64,000 nt of DNA from Kumtagia sp052180275 (GCF_052180275.1 NZ_CP197465.1:3782001-3846000); one strand, 5' to 3'. Positions 41,972 to 51,115 are shown, counted from the first letter of the stretch. Made by a program: numbers and translations. The notes: generated from the letters alone by a model not told the origin.

Positions 41972-42418
41972 TCATCTCGCTCCCGTCGCCCGCCGCGACG
42001 CCTCGTCGATCAGCATGTTGGCAACCTGCATGCGCAGCATGGCGCGTTCGCGCAGATGCGGCGCGACGCGGTCGGGATGGTTGGCGAAGGCGAAACGGCG
42101 GCGGATGCGGTGGAAATCTTCGGCGCGAGCCTTTTCGAGGCCGAGTTCGATCGCGATGGCCTCCGGCTCGGTCGCCAGCGGCACATCGGGCTCCAGGACG
42201 ACAGCCGGCTCATAGGCAAGCCCGTCACCCGCGGCCTCGCGATATTGCGCCTCGACGGCGTCGTCCGAGACCCGAATGCGGCCGGAGTGCAGTTCCTCGG
42301 CAACGGAGAGATAGTCGAAGGGGATGGTCGGCGCAGCAACGGGAGACCCGGCCTGACCGCTCGCGGCGATCAGGTCGTCGAGAAGGGATGCAAAATCCCG
42401 GTTCGCCAGTTCTCCCAT
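41972..42418 (-). CDS. degenerate J-domain (DnaJ-like) protein
   Basis: 148 residues from ATG 42418, preceded by GGCGGAGGAGG. The N-terminal two thirds are acidic and variable. The C-terminal part, DFHRIRRRFAFANHPDRVAP to RMQVANMLIDEA, contains the HPD tripeptide of J-domains with the flanking helices II and III. The rest of a normal J-domain N-helix is short. J-proteins stimulate DnaK ATPase; this one may be specialised or inactive. It is separated from the aldo/keto reductase by 210 bp. Confidence 0.65.
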   Translation of the reverse strand: MGELANRDFASLLDDLIAASGQAGSPVAAPTIPFDYLSVAEELHSGRIRVSDDAVEAQYREAAGDGLAYEPAVVLEPDVPLATEPEAIAIELGLEKARAEDFHRIRRRFAFANHPDRVAPHLRERAMLRMQVANMLIDEASRRATGAR

Positions 42419-42632
42419 GACAGCCTCCTCCGCCGTCAATTCCTGGAGCGCCAATTCGATCCGGACACTATCGGCGGAGCGTTAAGATTCTGCCGGAACC
42501 ATCGGCCGGAATTGAGACAATTGTGATGCAATCCGTTCATCGCGCAGGGCTGCCATGCGCGATGCTGCACTGCACAATCGTCACGAATCGCCTATATGCT
42601 GATGGTGGGAGGACAAACGAAGGAGCCTGACC

Positions 42633-42800
42633 GTGGCTTTCTTTACGGAACTCTTCTCCCGACCGCGTCCGCGCGACATCGGCCGCATCCGCGCCGCGAT
42701 GGCGATCGTCGAATTGCTGAGCGAGACCGGCCGCACCGACACCGACGTGCGGCCCGCCGATTTCCCGCGCCTGCCGCGCAGGATCGCCGCGGGCCTGTGA
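42633..42800 (+). CDS. 55-residue hypothetical protein
   Basis: GTG 42633 with AAGGAG 12 bp upstream. Sequence AFFTELFSRPRPRDIGRIRAAMAIVELLSETGRTDT then FPRLPRRIAAGL; helical with many Arg. Codon use fits the host genome. No family recognised. It lies alone between the J-like and DUF1993 genes. Function unknown. Confidence 0.5.
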   Translation: MAFFTELFSRPRPRDIGRIRAAMAIVELLSETGRTDTDVRPADFPRLPRRIAAGL

Positions 42801-42848
42801 CGCGCCTTGCACAAGGCAAGCCGGCTCAGCCGGCACGCTTTGCGACGC

Positions 42849-43352
42849 TCATGCCGTCAGAAAATCGATCTTTCCGAGCGGCACGCCGTTGTGTCGCAGG
42901 ATGTTGTAGGCGGTCGTCACGTGGAAATAGAAATTCGGCATCGCAAAGTTCTGCAGATATTCGATGCCGGTGAATGACAGGTCGCGCGTCCGCCCCTTGA
43001 TCAGGATCGCGACGTCCTCGCTGCCGTCGATCTCGGCCGGCTCGAACGTGGCCAGAAGGTCGAGCGTGCGCACGATGCGGTCCTGCAATTCCGCAAAAGT
43101 CGTCTCATTGTCGTCGAAGCGCACGATTTCGCGTGTCGCCAGCCGCGACGGCGCGCCCTTCGCATGGTCTGTGGCGATCTGCACCTGCGAGGTCAGCTTC
43201 AGCATGTCGGGCGCCAGCCGGTCGTTCAGGAACACCGCGGGGTCGATCTTGCGTTCCACGGCATTGGCATCGGCCTTCTTCAAAACATTCGACAGGCTCT
43301 TCAGCCGCGTCTGGAACACAGGCACGCTCGCCTGATACATCGACATCGCCAT
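42849..43352 (-). CDS. DUF1993 family protein
   Basis: 167 residues. N-terminal SMYQASVPVFQTRLKSLSNVLKKA, middle FLNDRLAPDMLKLTSQVQIATDHAKGAPSRL, and C-terminal NFAMPNFYFHVTTAYNILRHNGVPLGK are diagnostic of DUF1993. This family has a DinB-like four-helix bundle and is of unknown function. The His residues (DHAKG, FHVTTAYNILRH) may bind a metal. Start 43352 (MAMSMYQ). It stands alone between oppositely oriented genes. Confidence 0.85.
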   Translation of the reverse strand: MAMSMYQASVPVFQTRLKSLSNVLKKADANAVERKIDPAVFLNDRLAPDMLKLTSQVQIATDHAKGAPSRLATREIVRFDDNETTFAELQDRIVRTLDLLATFEPAEIDGSEDVAILIKGRTRDLSFTGIEYLQNFAMPNFYFHVTTAYNILRHNGVPLGKIDFLTA

Positions 43353-43490
43353 AGGATTTCCTCCGTTTCGGCCGCTTCGGCCTAGCCTGCTGAGATAGGG
43401 GCTTCCGGGCGCCGCTTGCAAGCGTCATCGCCACGCCGCAATCAGCCGCAATCAATCGTGATTCTTCGTTTCGATCCTGGGAGATTCGCG

Positions 43491-44534
43491 ATGCGGACCG
43501 CATTTTTGACGACGGCCTTCTCGCTTTTTGCGTGTACCGTCAGTCTCGCCCAGACGGAGCCACCACCCTATCTCGACGACCGCTCCGATGCGGCGGCCAT
43601 CGTCAAATCCTTCTACAACGCCATCAGCCGGCAGGAATATGCCCGCGCCTGGGACTATTTCGGCGACCAGAAGCCGTCCAAGGATTTTCAAAGCTTCGTC
43701 AAGGGCTACGAGAACACCCAGTCGATTCAGATCGTCAACGGCGAACCGGGCGCGGAAGGAGCGGCCGGCAGCACCTTCTATTCGCTGCCCGTCGCTTTCC
43801 TGGCGACCAACAAGGACAATAGCGAGCAGGTCTTTTCCGGCTGCTACACGGTGCGCCAGGTCAATCCGCAGATCCAGGAGCCGCCTTTCCACGGACTGAG
43901 CATCGAGAAAGCGCAGCTCAAAGCATCCGAACAGCCCTTCGAGGAAAAGCTGCCGGAGAAATGCGGAGACGGGCCGGCGCCCGAACCCCGGGACGCGGTG
44001 CTTGAGCAGGCAAAGAAAGCGTTCGCCGCCCTGCATGCCGGCCAATGCGAATCGATCACGCCGGATGGCGTCAGCCCCAACCCTGAAACCTACACAATCG
44101 CGTTCCGCCGGGCTTCCAGTTCGGAAGACGAGCCGGAAAGCCACGCCCGTCTCTTCCGCTTCTATTGCGGCATGGGCGCCTATAACGAGAGCCACGTCTA
44201 TTATCTCTACGACGAGGTGGAGGGCCTGCGCGAGCAGCAATTCGCCGCTCCGGAACTCGACATCCGCTATGTCGACGACAATTCCGACGGCAAGGTCGAG
44301 AGCATGACCATTATCGGCTACACGGTCGACGACGAACTCATCAATTCCTTCTATGACGAGGCGACCAAGTCGATCACCTCGCACGCAAAATGGCGGGGCG
44401 TCGGCGACGCCTCTTCGTCAGGCACATGGATATTCCGGGACGGCACGTTCACACTCGTGAAGTACGATGTCGACCCCTCCTATGACGGGGAGATCAACCC
44501 GGAGACGGTGCTGGATTTTCATACCGGGCCGTAA
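43491..44534 (+). CDS. secreted DUF1176 domain protein
   Basis: 347 residues with a signal peptide ending SLAQ. The N-terminal part (AIVKSFYNAISRQEYARAWDYFG) looks like an NTF2-type fold. The C-terminal part has SITPDGVS, a CGMGAYNES motif, YLYDEVEG and VDDNSDGKVESMTIIGY typical of DUF1176, a periplasmic family of unknown role. The fusion of the two parts is not frequent in my knowledge. No neighbour explains it. Function unknown. Confidence 0.7.
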   Translation: MRTAFLTTAFSLFACTVSLAQTEPPPYLDDRSDAAAIVKSFYNAISRQEYARAWDYFGDQKPSKDFQSFVKGYENTQSIQIVNGEPGAEGAAGSTFYSLPVAFLATNKDNSEQVFSGCYTVRQVNPQIQEPPFHGLSIEKAQLKASEQPFEEKLPEKCGDGPAPEPRDAVLEQAKKAFAALHAGQCESITPDGVSPNPETYTIAFRRASSSEDEPESHARLFRFYCGMGAYNESHVYYLYDEVEGLREQQFAAPELDIRYVDDNSDGKVESMTIIGYTVDDELINSFYDEATKSITSHAKWRGVGDASSSGTWIFRDGTFTLVKYDVDPSYDGEINPETVLDFHTGP

Positions 44535-44583
44535 GCGGTCGTTATAGTCGGATTGTCCGACCCGACGAGGTTTCGAAGCTCAC

Positions 44584-45471
44584 TCAGGGGCCGGCGGAAA
44601 TCATCCAGTTCAGCGTCTGCCGCCAATCAGTCATGCGGATCGGCGTACCATGCGAACCGGTCTCGAAGCGCACGAAGCGCGTCGGATAGCCCTTTGATTT
44701 CGATCGGATGGAGCGGAAGAACGCCTCCTGCGTCTCGACCGGAAAAACCGTATCCTTGCTGCCCTGGCCGAAGAACACCGGCACCTTGCGCTTGAAGGCC
44801 GGGCTGGCGAGAAAGCCGTCATCCCAATGCGAGCCGAGCAGCAGCAGGCCGGAGAGGCGGGGTGCAATGGCGGGATCCTTGGCAAGCAACCAGCACAGCC
44901 CGCCGCCCATCGATCCGCAGGCGACGAAGATTTTTGCCGACGGCGACTGCTCCGCGTAGTGGGCGATAAGGGCTGCAACCTGTCCCGCCCCCTTCTCGCC
45001 GAAATCGGGGAAGTCGGGCGATAGATAGAGCCCGCCATTGCCGGCCATCAGGTTCTTGATGCGATTGAAATTTCCGCCGAAAGTAAAATCGTCGACACCC
45101 TGCTTGCGGCTGCCGCCCTGGCCGTGCAGGTAAAGCGTGATGAAGCGCGCGTTCTCCGTCGTGCCTACCGCCACGTGCCTGATATCGCCGAGGTCGGAGC
45201 GCAGAACCAGATCCTTCTGTACCTTGCGCACGCCGGTCGAGACATATTTGCCCTTGACCCGCCGCTCCGGGACCTCGTCACGCGCGTCGATGTCACGCGC
45301 CTCCTGATAGTCGACCACCTCATAGGCGCCGCCATCGCCGGTGGAGAGAATCGCAGGATAGGCGAAAAGCTCGTCCTTAAAGGGTTTTAGGGATTGGGCG
45401 GAGGCTGGAGCGACCAAGAGGACCGCAAGCATCAGGCCTAGGCCTGCGGCAAACCCGGCATTCCTTCGCAC
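44584..45471 (-). CDS. secreted alpha/beta hydrolase
   Basis: 295 residues. The start is taken as GTG 45471, giving an n-region MRRNAG and a hydrophobic segment ending ASAQ. The hydrolase core has LYLHGQGGS (oxyanion region), the nucleophile in VACGSMGGG, GSKDTVFPVE (acid) and FETGSHGTP (His). The GTG lies inside the left arm of the 158-bp inverted repeat (45469-45626), so the element supplies the start and leader. The next in-frame ATG (45432) would give a signal peptide too short. Substrate unknown. Confidence 0.8.
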   Translation of the reverse strand: MRRNAGFAAGLGLMLAVLLVAPASAQSLKPFKDELFAYPAILSTGDGGAYEVVDYQEARDIDARDEVPERRVKGKYVSTGVRKVQKDLVLRSDLGDIRHVAVGTTENARFITLYLHGQGGSRKQGVDDFTFGGNFNRIKNLMAGNGGLYLSPDFPDFGEKGAGQVAALIAHYAEQSPSAKIFVACGSMGGGLCWLLAKDPAIAPRLSGLLLLGSHWDDGFLASPAFKRKVPVFFGQGSKDTVFPVETQEAFFRSIRSKSKGYPTRFVRFETGSHGTPIRMTDWRQTLNWMISAGP

Positions 45472-45626
45472 CCCCCTCTGTCCTGCCGGACATCTCCCCC
45501 GCAAGGGGGGAGATTGGCAACTCCGCTCTCCGCGCACATTCTGCAACGTTGGCGATGGGCGAAGCCAAAGCGGCCGGCGAATCTCCCCCCTTGAGGGGGA
45601 GATGTCCGGCAGGACAGAGGGGGGTG
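45469..45626. repeat. 158-bp inverted-repeat element (REP/MITE-like)
   Basis: Two 32-bp perfect inverted arms: 45469-45500 begins CACCCCCCTCTGTCC, 45595-45626 is its exact complement. Each arm adjoins its own small hairpin (CTCCCCC/GGGGGGAG, CTCCCCCC/GGGGGAG). The unit between them is 94 bp. This type of GC palindrome with a CTGTCCTGCCGGACAT core is what I associate with dispersed repeats in mesorhizobial genomes. It covers the start of the hydrolase gene. Confidence 0.85.
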
Positions 45627-45744
45627 GGAAGGAGCGCCAACCGATAAAGGACATGTGGCGACTTGTAGCGTCAGGAAAGTCCGCCGTCATCCCGTGTAGA
45701 AAGTCGATGATCTGACCGCCACGCAACAATGGAATGTAGCCAAC

Positions 45745-47352
45745 TCAATCCTGCAAGACGCCGCCGGCCTCGGCCATCGCCTCTGCGGTGTCGACATCGA
45801 CGCAAGCCCCCTGCCCGATCTCCACGTCTATCACCCCGGCCGACCCGGATTCGATGACATGCCGGGCGCCGACATCACCTTCCAGTTTCAGCACGTCCGC
45901 GAACACAGATCGCGGCAGGATGACCGGATTGCCGCGCTTTCCGTCGTGCGAGGCGCGCACCACCTGCTGGCCGCCGGAAGCGACGAAGCTTGCAACAAGC
46001 CTGTCCAGGTCGCGCGCCGAAACCTCCGGCATGTCGCCGAGTACGATCAGAGTGCCGGCCGTATTCGGCGGCAGGCTGGCGATACCGGTCCTGAGCGAGC
46101 TTGCCAGCCCGCTGGCGAAATCGGGATTGTTGGCAAAACGCACGTCGAGGCCATCGAGCGCGGCGCGGATGCGTTCCGCCTGATGACCGGTGACGACCGC
46201 GACGGACCGCGCCTTGCTCGCCAGCGCTGCGGCAACGACCCGGCGGATCAATGGCTCGCCGCCGAAGCGCGCAAGCAGCTTGTTCGGTCCGCCCATGCGG
46301 GTCGAACGGCCGGCGGCCAGCACCACCGCATGCACCGCATCGCCGTTGGGGCGGCGTGCCTCGCGCGGCTGCGGGCGCGTCGGAATTTCCATCAGCAGCC
46401 CGCCGACGCCCATGCCGGCGATGTCCCGCGCGGTGACGTCCAGCCCGGCCAGCAGGCGGTCGAGCACCCAATCAAAACCGTTCTCCTTGGGACTGCGGGC
46501 GCAGCCCGGCGCGCCGATCACCGTCTTGCCACCGATGCGCCCCAGCACAATCAGATTGCCGGGGTCGACCGGCATACCGGCGCGGACGACTTCGCCACCC
46601 GCCGCACGAATCGCCGCCGGGATCACGTCGTCGAAATCGCACATGGCCGACGCGCCGAAGACGATGGCCATGTCGCTGCCTACAAGCACCTGCGCGATGG
46701 CCGTTGCCACATCCTTCGCATCATGCGGCACCCGCTTTTCACCGGCGACCACGCTGCCGGAGCGTTCCAACCGGTCCTCGGTGATGCGCGTCGTCTTGGC
46801 GACCACGCTGTCCTTCAGGCCGGGGAGCATGGTGTGGACCAGCCCGACCTTCAGTGCGGCGAAGGGGTGAACCTCGAAAAGCGGCCGACTTCTCAGGATC
46901 GCGCAGGCTTCATCCACCAGATGCGCGGCAATCGCGAACGGGATGATCTTCACCGTCGCGACCATCTGGCCGCGTTCGACCGCGGCCTTGTCGGCCAGCG
47001 TGGCGATGGTGATCGCCGGGTCGACGGCGTTGATGGCGTCGACCGTCGCGGCGTCGACGGTGAATACACCGGCCGCCGCCGCGTGCAGATTGACGCGCCC
47101 TGTCGAGGCTGGTTTCACGTCGACATTGCGCAACTGGATCGCGGCGGCGATGCGTGTCGCGGCGACATCCTCGTCGAGATCGCCGGCCTCCAGCACGGCG
47201 GCGATGACCTGCTCCACGCCGGCTGCGCCGAGCAGCGCGATGTCGTCAGCGGAAATGCGATGCGCCTTGGGAAACCGCCTTTCCCCGGCATGCACCGCAT
47301 GCGCAAGCAGCGCTCCTTCCGCTTCGGCAATCTCTATCGGCCCGAACCTCAC
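45745..47352 (-). CDS. molybdopterin-binding / molybdenum cofactor nucleotidyltransferase fusion
   Basis: 535 residues. The first ~330 are a MoeA/MogA-like molybdopterin-binding region (VFGASAMCDFDDVIPAAI, GAPGCARSPKENGFDW). The last ~200 are a MobA/MocA-type NTP transferase beginning VHAVVLAAGRSTRMGGPNKLL, with VLGDMP and the metal-binding KRGNPVI. Such fusions mature the molybdenum cofactor for xanthine dehydrogenase-family hydroxylases, probably adding CMP. It is last in the cox/xdh accessory operon, with a 4-bp overlap. MocA-like activity is inferred. Confidence 0.85.
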   Translation of the reverse strand: MRFGPIEIAEAEGALLAHAVHAGERRFPKAHRISADDIALLGAAGVEQVIAAVLEAGDLDEDVAATRIAAAIQLRNVDVKPASTGRVNLHAAAAGVFTVDAATVDAINAVDPAITIATLADKAAVERGQMVATVKIIPFAIAAHLVDEACAILRSRPLFEVHPFAALKVGLVHTMLPGLKDSVVAKTTRITEDRLERSGSVVAGEKRVPHDAKDVATAIAQVLVGSDMAIVFGASAMCDFDDVIPAAIRAAGGEVVRAGMPVDPGNLIVLGRIGGKTVIGAPGCARSPKENGFDWVLDRLLAGLDVTARDIAGMGVGGLLMEIPTRPQPREARRPNGDAVHAVVLAAGRSTRMGGPNKLLARFGGEPLIRRVVAAALASKARSVAVVTGHQAERIRAALDGLDVRFANNPDFASGLASSLRTGIASLPPNTAGTLIVLGDMPEVSARDLDRLVASFVASGGQQVVRASHDGKRGNPVILPRSVFADVLKLEGDVGARHVIESGSAGVIDVEIGQGACVDVDTAEAMAEAGGVLQD

Positions 47353-48059
47353 GCCACCCTGCCCTTCTCGACGCTGCCCAGCCCGCGCGACCGGAACACC
47401 TGGATCACCTGTGCCAGAATGGCGACCGCGATCTCCTGCGGGCTGACGGCGCCGATATCGAGGCCGATCGGCGCGTGGATGCGCGCGATCTGCTCGCCGC
47501 TAGCGCCGGCTTCCAGAAGGCGTTGCACACGGGCGGCATGCGTCTTGCGGCTGCCGAGCGCCCCGACATAGAAGCAGCCGGCGTCGAGCGCTGCCTTCAG
47601 TGCGAAATCGTCGATCTTCGGATCATGGGTGATCGCGCAAAGCGCCGTGTAGGCGTCCAACGGACGCGACTGCAGCACCGGCTCCGGCCATTCGGCATGC
47701 AGCGGCACGTGGGGAAAGCGCTCGGCAGTGGCAAAGGCGGTCCGCGGGTCGACGATCTCCATGTCGAAGCCGGCGACCTTGGCCATCGGCGCCAGCGCCT
47801 GGCTGATATGCACAGCGCCAACCACCACGAGGCGGGGACGAGGCAGCGCGACATTGAGGAAGTAGCCGACGCCGTCGACATCGACAGAAGTCGAAATCCC
47901 TGTGCGAAAGGCCTTCCTGACAGCCTCGCCAAGCTCGCCCGTAACCACATCGCCTTCCCGGACGATGCGGTCGGTATCGCTCTTCAACTCAGTCAACAGG
48001 ATCGCCGCGCGGCGCGCCCGGCGTTCGGCATTAAGGGCCTTCAGCGACAGCAGATCCAT
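47349..48059 (-). CDS. XdhC-like molybdenum hydroxylase maturation protein, C-terminal-type
   Basis: 236 residues. N-terminal region partly resembling XdhC_CoxI, then the XdhC Rossmann domain: VVVGAVHISQALAPMAKVAGF, ITHDPKIDDFALKAAL and GALGSRKTHAARVQRL, typical of XdhC. These proteins sulfurate or protect MoCo before insertion. The zinc/Cys pair of the N-terminal domain is carried by the separate gene at 48063. It overlaps the next gene by 4 bp. Confidence 0.88.
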   Translation of the reverse strand: MDLLSLKALNAERRARRAAILLTELKSDTDRIVREGDVVTGELGEAVRKAFRTGISTSVDVDGVGYFLNVALPRPRLVVVGAVHISQALAPMAKVAGFDMEIVDPRTAFATAERFPHVPLHAEWPEPVLQSRPLDAYTALCAITHDPKIDDFALKAALDAGCFYVGALGSRKTHAARVQRLLEAGASGEQIARIHAPIGLDIGAVSPQEIAVAILAQVIQVFRSRGLGSVEKGRVA

Positions 48060-48062
48060 CGC

Positions 48063-48398
48063 TCAGCCCAGTTTCTCGACATAGACTTTGATGCGGCCAC
48101 CGCAGGACAGGCCGACCCGCCAGGCGGTCTCGTCGGCGACGCCGAACTCCAGCATGCGCGCCTTGCCGTCACCGAGCACGTCCATCGCCTCGGTCACCAC
48201 CGCACCCTCAACGCAGCCGCCGGAGACCGAGCCGTGAAAATTGCCGTCGGCGTCGATCACCAGATGGCTGCCGACGGGGCGCGGCGCCGAGCCCCAGGTC
48301 TCGATGACCGTGGCGATGGCAACGTCGCGACCGCTATCCATCCACTCCTCCGCGATCGCCAGGGGATCGCGGCTTTCGTCAAGCGTCGTCAGGGACAT
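48063..48398 (-). CDS. XdhC/CoxI N-terminal domain protein
   Basis: 111 residues. IATVIETWGSAPRPVGSHLVID, GSVSGGCVEGAVVTEA and GLSCGGRIKVYVE form the XdhC_CoxI domain with its two Cys (SGGC and LSCGG). In many bacteria this domain is fused to the Rossmann part; here it is a separate gene 3 bp before 48059. The two products likely work together. Start 48398. Confidence 0.9.
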   Translation of the reverse strand: MSLTTLDESRDPLAIAEEWMDSGRDVAIATVIETWGSAPRPVGSHLVIDADGNFHGSVSGGCVEGAVVTEAMDVLGDGKARMLEFGVADETAWRVGLSCGGRIKVYVEKLG

Positions 48399-48420
48399 GT
48401 TTTCTCTCCTCGTTTCCCGG

Positions 48421-49671
48421 TCAGGCCGCACGCCGCTCAGGCGTCGCTAGGAACCGGCGTGGATCGACGCCGCCCCGGGGGTGTTTTCCCAAGGAGGCGC
48501 AAAGATCGGCAAGCGCGTTCAGATTATGCACCGGCCGGAATTCATCGACATGCGGCAGCATGGCCCGTACGCCGCGAGCGCGCGCCTCGAAACCGTCGAA
48601 GCGTAGCAGCGGATTCATCCAGATCAGCCGCCGGCAGGACTTTTGCAGCCGCTCCATCTCAGCTTCCAGTTCGCCAACATCGTCGCGCTCCAGCCCGTCG
48701 GTGATCAGCAGCACCACGGCGCCCTGCCCCAGCACGCGCCGCGACCATTTCCGATTGAACTCGTGCAACGTGTCGCCGATGCGCGTGCCGCCCGACCAGT
48801 CCTTCACCGCCGCCGAGCAATCGGCGAGCGCCGCATCGGGATCGCGGTGACGCATCTGCCGGGTCAGGTTGGTCAGCCGCGTGCCGAAGACAAAGGCATG
48901 CACGCGCCGCCGCTTCTCGGTCAGCGCATGCAGGAAATGCAGAAAGATTCGGGTGTACTGGCTCATCGAACCGGAAATGTCTGCCAGCACCACCAGCGGC
49001 GGATGGATTTCGCGCTGCGAGCGGAATTTCGGTAGGATCAGCTCGCCGCCGGTGCGCGCCGACGACCGCATCATGGCGCGCGGATCGATCTTGCGGCCGC
49101 GCGGATCGGCCTTGAAGCGGCGGGTGGAGACCATGTCGAAGGGCAACCGCAGCGCTTGGATCTCGCGCCGTGCCTCGCCGAGTTCGGCGACCGTCATCTG
49201 CGCGAAATCCTTTCCGCGCAGCACCTCACTGCCGGAAACGGTGAAGCGGGCGTCGACCTCGATCTCGGGAATCTCGCGCGGCGGTTGCCGGTTCTGCTGG
49301 CCTTCGAACATCGCCTGGCTGACCCGGCTCTCGGCAGCACGCTGCTTCTGCTTCTCGCGCTGGTCGAGCGCAACGGGCGAAAACATCGCCAGCAGTTTTT
49401 CGATCAACTCGCGCGACTTCCAGAACAGGCGGAACGCCTCGTCGAACACCGCATGGTCCTCGTGGCGCATCACCAGCACGGCATGCAGCGTCCAGTAGAA
49501 ATCGTCGCGGCTGCCGATGCCGGCGGCCAGCACTGCCTCGATCGCATCCTTGACCGAGGCGGGTCCGACCCGCATTCCGGCCTTGCGCAGGGCGCGCGCG
49601 AAATAGACGATGTTGTCGGCAAGCCGGCCGTCGACGGAAGCGACTTTCCGGTCGGAGCGGAAAGTGTCCAT
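48421..49671 (-). CDS. VWA domain protein, CoxE-like
   Basis: 416 residues. N-terminal CoxE region (IVYFARALRKAGMRVGP, RDDFYWTLHAVLVMRHED) and a C-terminal von Willebrand A domain with an intact metal site DISGSMS (near residue 225), SGGTRIG and LLITDGLERDD. CoxE acts with the CoxD AAA ATPase to assemble the Mo-Cu (or Mo) active site of CO dehydrogenase-family enzymes. It lies 4 bp after the MoxR gene. Confidence 0.9.
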   Translation of the reverse strand: MDTFRSDRKVASVDGRLADNIVYFARALRKAGMRVGPASVKDAIEAVLAAGIGSRDDFYWTLHAVLVMRHEDHAVFDEAFRLFWKSRELIEKLLAMFSPVALDQREKQKQRAAESRVSQAMFEGQQNRQPPREIPEIEVDARFTVSGSEVLRGKDFAQMTVAELGEARREIQALRLPFDMVSTRRFKADPRGRKIDPRAMMRSSARTGGELILPKFRSQREIHPPLVVLADISGSMSQYTRIFLHFLHALTEKRRRVHAFVFGTRLTNLTRQMRHRDPDAALADCSAAVKDWSGGTRIGDTLHEFNRKWSRRVLGQGAVVLLITDGLERDDVGELEAEMERLQKSCRRLIWMNPLLRFDGFEARARGVRAMLPHVDEFRPVHNLNALADLCASLGKHPRGGVDPRRFLATPERRAA

Positions 49672-49675
49672 CCTT

Positions 49676-50605
49676 CTACTCCGCCGCCGCGAGCTCCGCC
49701 TTGACCTCTTTGAGGAGGCGGCGGCCTTCGCCCTGCTCGATGCGTGCGATGTCGTCCTGATATTTCAGCAATACGCCGATCGTGTCCGACACCGTTTCCG
49801 GATCGAGCGCAACCTTGTCGAGCTCGGTGAGCGCGCCGGCCCAGTCGATCGTCTCGGCCACGCCGGGAACCTTGAACAGTTCGATCTCGCGCAATTTCTG
49901 CACGAATTTCACCACCTCGGCGGAAAGCCGGCGGTTCGCCTGCGGCACTTTCCGCGACACGATGTCCAGTTCGCGGGTGGCGTTGGGATAGTCGACCCAA
50001 TGATAAAGGCAGCGCCGCTTCAGCGCGTCGTGGATTTCGCGGGTGCGGTTGGTGGTGATGATGACGATCGGCGGCTCTTCCGCCTTGATCGTGCCGAGTT
50101 CCGGCACGGTGACCTGGAAATCGGAGAGGATTTCGAGCAGAAAAGCTTCGAACGCCTCGTCGGTACGGTCGAGTTCGTCGATCAGGAAGACGGGCGCGGC
50201 GCCGGCCCTGCCTTCCAGCGCCTGAAGTACCGGCCGGCGGATCAAATATTTCTCGGAAAAGACGTTGCGCTCCATTGCGCCGCGATCGACCTTCCCTTCC
50301 GCCTCTTCCATGCGGATCTCGATCATCTGCGCGGCGTAGTTCCACTCGTAGACCGCGGACGAAACGTCCAGCCCCTCGTAGCATTGGAGCCGGATCAGCG
50401 GCCGTCCGAGCGCTGTCGCCAGAACCTTGGCGATCTCGGTCTTGCCGACGCCGGCTTCGCCTTCGAGGAACAGCGGCCGTTTCATGCGCAGCGCCAGGAA
50501 CAGAACCGTCGCCAGCGCCCGGTCGGCCACGTAGTCAGCGCCTGACAGAAGCTCAAGTGTCGCGTCGATCGACTGCGGCAGCGGAATGGATTTTGCGTCG
50601 GTCAT
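49676..50605 (-). CDS. MoxR family AAA+ ATPase, CoxD-like
   Basis: 309 residues. Walker A GEAGVGKTE near residue 52, Walker B VFLIDELDRTDE, sensor ITTNRTREIHDALKRRC. MoxR ATPases partner with VWA proteins in metal-centre insertion. Adjacent CoxE- and XdhC-type genes make CoxD the best match. It probably leads the operon with the flavin reductase 15 bp upstream. Confidence 0.9.
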   Translation of the reverse strand: MTDAKSIPLPQSIDATLELLSGADYVADRALATVLFLALRMKRPLFLEGEAGVGKTEIAKVLATALGRPLIRLQCYEGLDVSSAVYEWNYAAQMIEIRMEEAEGKVDRGAMERNVFSEKYLIRRPVLQALEGRAGAAPVFLIDELDRTDEAFEAFLLEILSDFQVTVPELGTIKAEEPPIVIITTNRTREIHDALKRRCLYHWVDYPNATRELDIVSRKVPQANRRLSAEVVKFVQKLREIELFKVPGVAETIDWAGALTELDKVALDPETVSDTIGVLLKYQDDIARIEQGEGRRLLKEVKAELAAAE

Positions 50606-50620
50606 GAGGTCTCCACGCGC

Positions 50621-51115
50621 CTACAGCACCCGATAGCGCCGGTCGTGGTAAAGCAGTGGTTCAAGGCTATCGCCGATGCGAACGCCTGTCACCTTGCCAA
50701 AAAGAATACGATGGGTCGCCATGTCCTTGGATTCGAACAATTCGCAGTCGAACACCGCCATAGCGTCGACCAGCGCCGGAGCGCCCGAGGCGATCGTATT
50801 CCATTGTCCCAGAGCGAAGCGCTCCTCGACCGGCAGGCCGGTGACGCCGGAAAACGCCACGGCCAGCGCCTCATGCGCCGGCGTCAGCGTGTTCAGCGCG
50901 AAACGCCCGTTCTTCACGAACGCCTCGTTCTTCGCGTTCTCGCGGTTTATGCAGACCAGGATCATCGGCGGCGCGTCGGAGACCGAGCAGGCGGCGATCA
51001 CGGTGGCGCCGCGCAGGCCCGCCTCGCCATCCGTGGTGACCACATGCACGGCGCCTGCGAAACGCGCCATCGCGTCGCGGTAGGTCTGCGGCTCGACGTC
51101 GCTTTTCTTGAGCAC
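50621..51115 (-). CDS. flavin reductase (HpaC/RutF-like)
   Basis: 164 residues. YRDAMARFAGAVHVVTT, GATVIAACSVSDAPPMILVCIN and KNGRFALNTL are the flavin-binding split-barrel signature. It ends PLLYHDRRYRVL, typical of NADH:FMN reductases that feed two-component monooxygenases. GTG 51115 was chosen; longer starts exist. Its monooxygenase partner is not in the window. The same-strand cox/xdh operon begins 15 bp downstream, so co-transcription is likely. Confidence 0.86.
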   Translation of the reverse strand: MLKKSDVEPQTYRDAMARFAGAVHVVTTDGEAGLRGATVIAACSVSDAPPMILVCINRENAKNEAFVKNGRFALNTLTPAHEALAVAFSGVTGLPVEERFALGQWNTIASGAPALVDAMAVFDCELFESKDMATHRILFGKVTGVRIGDSLEPLLYHDRRYRVL

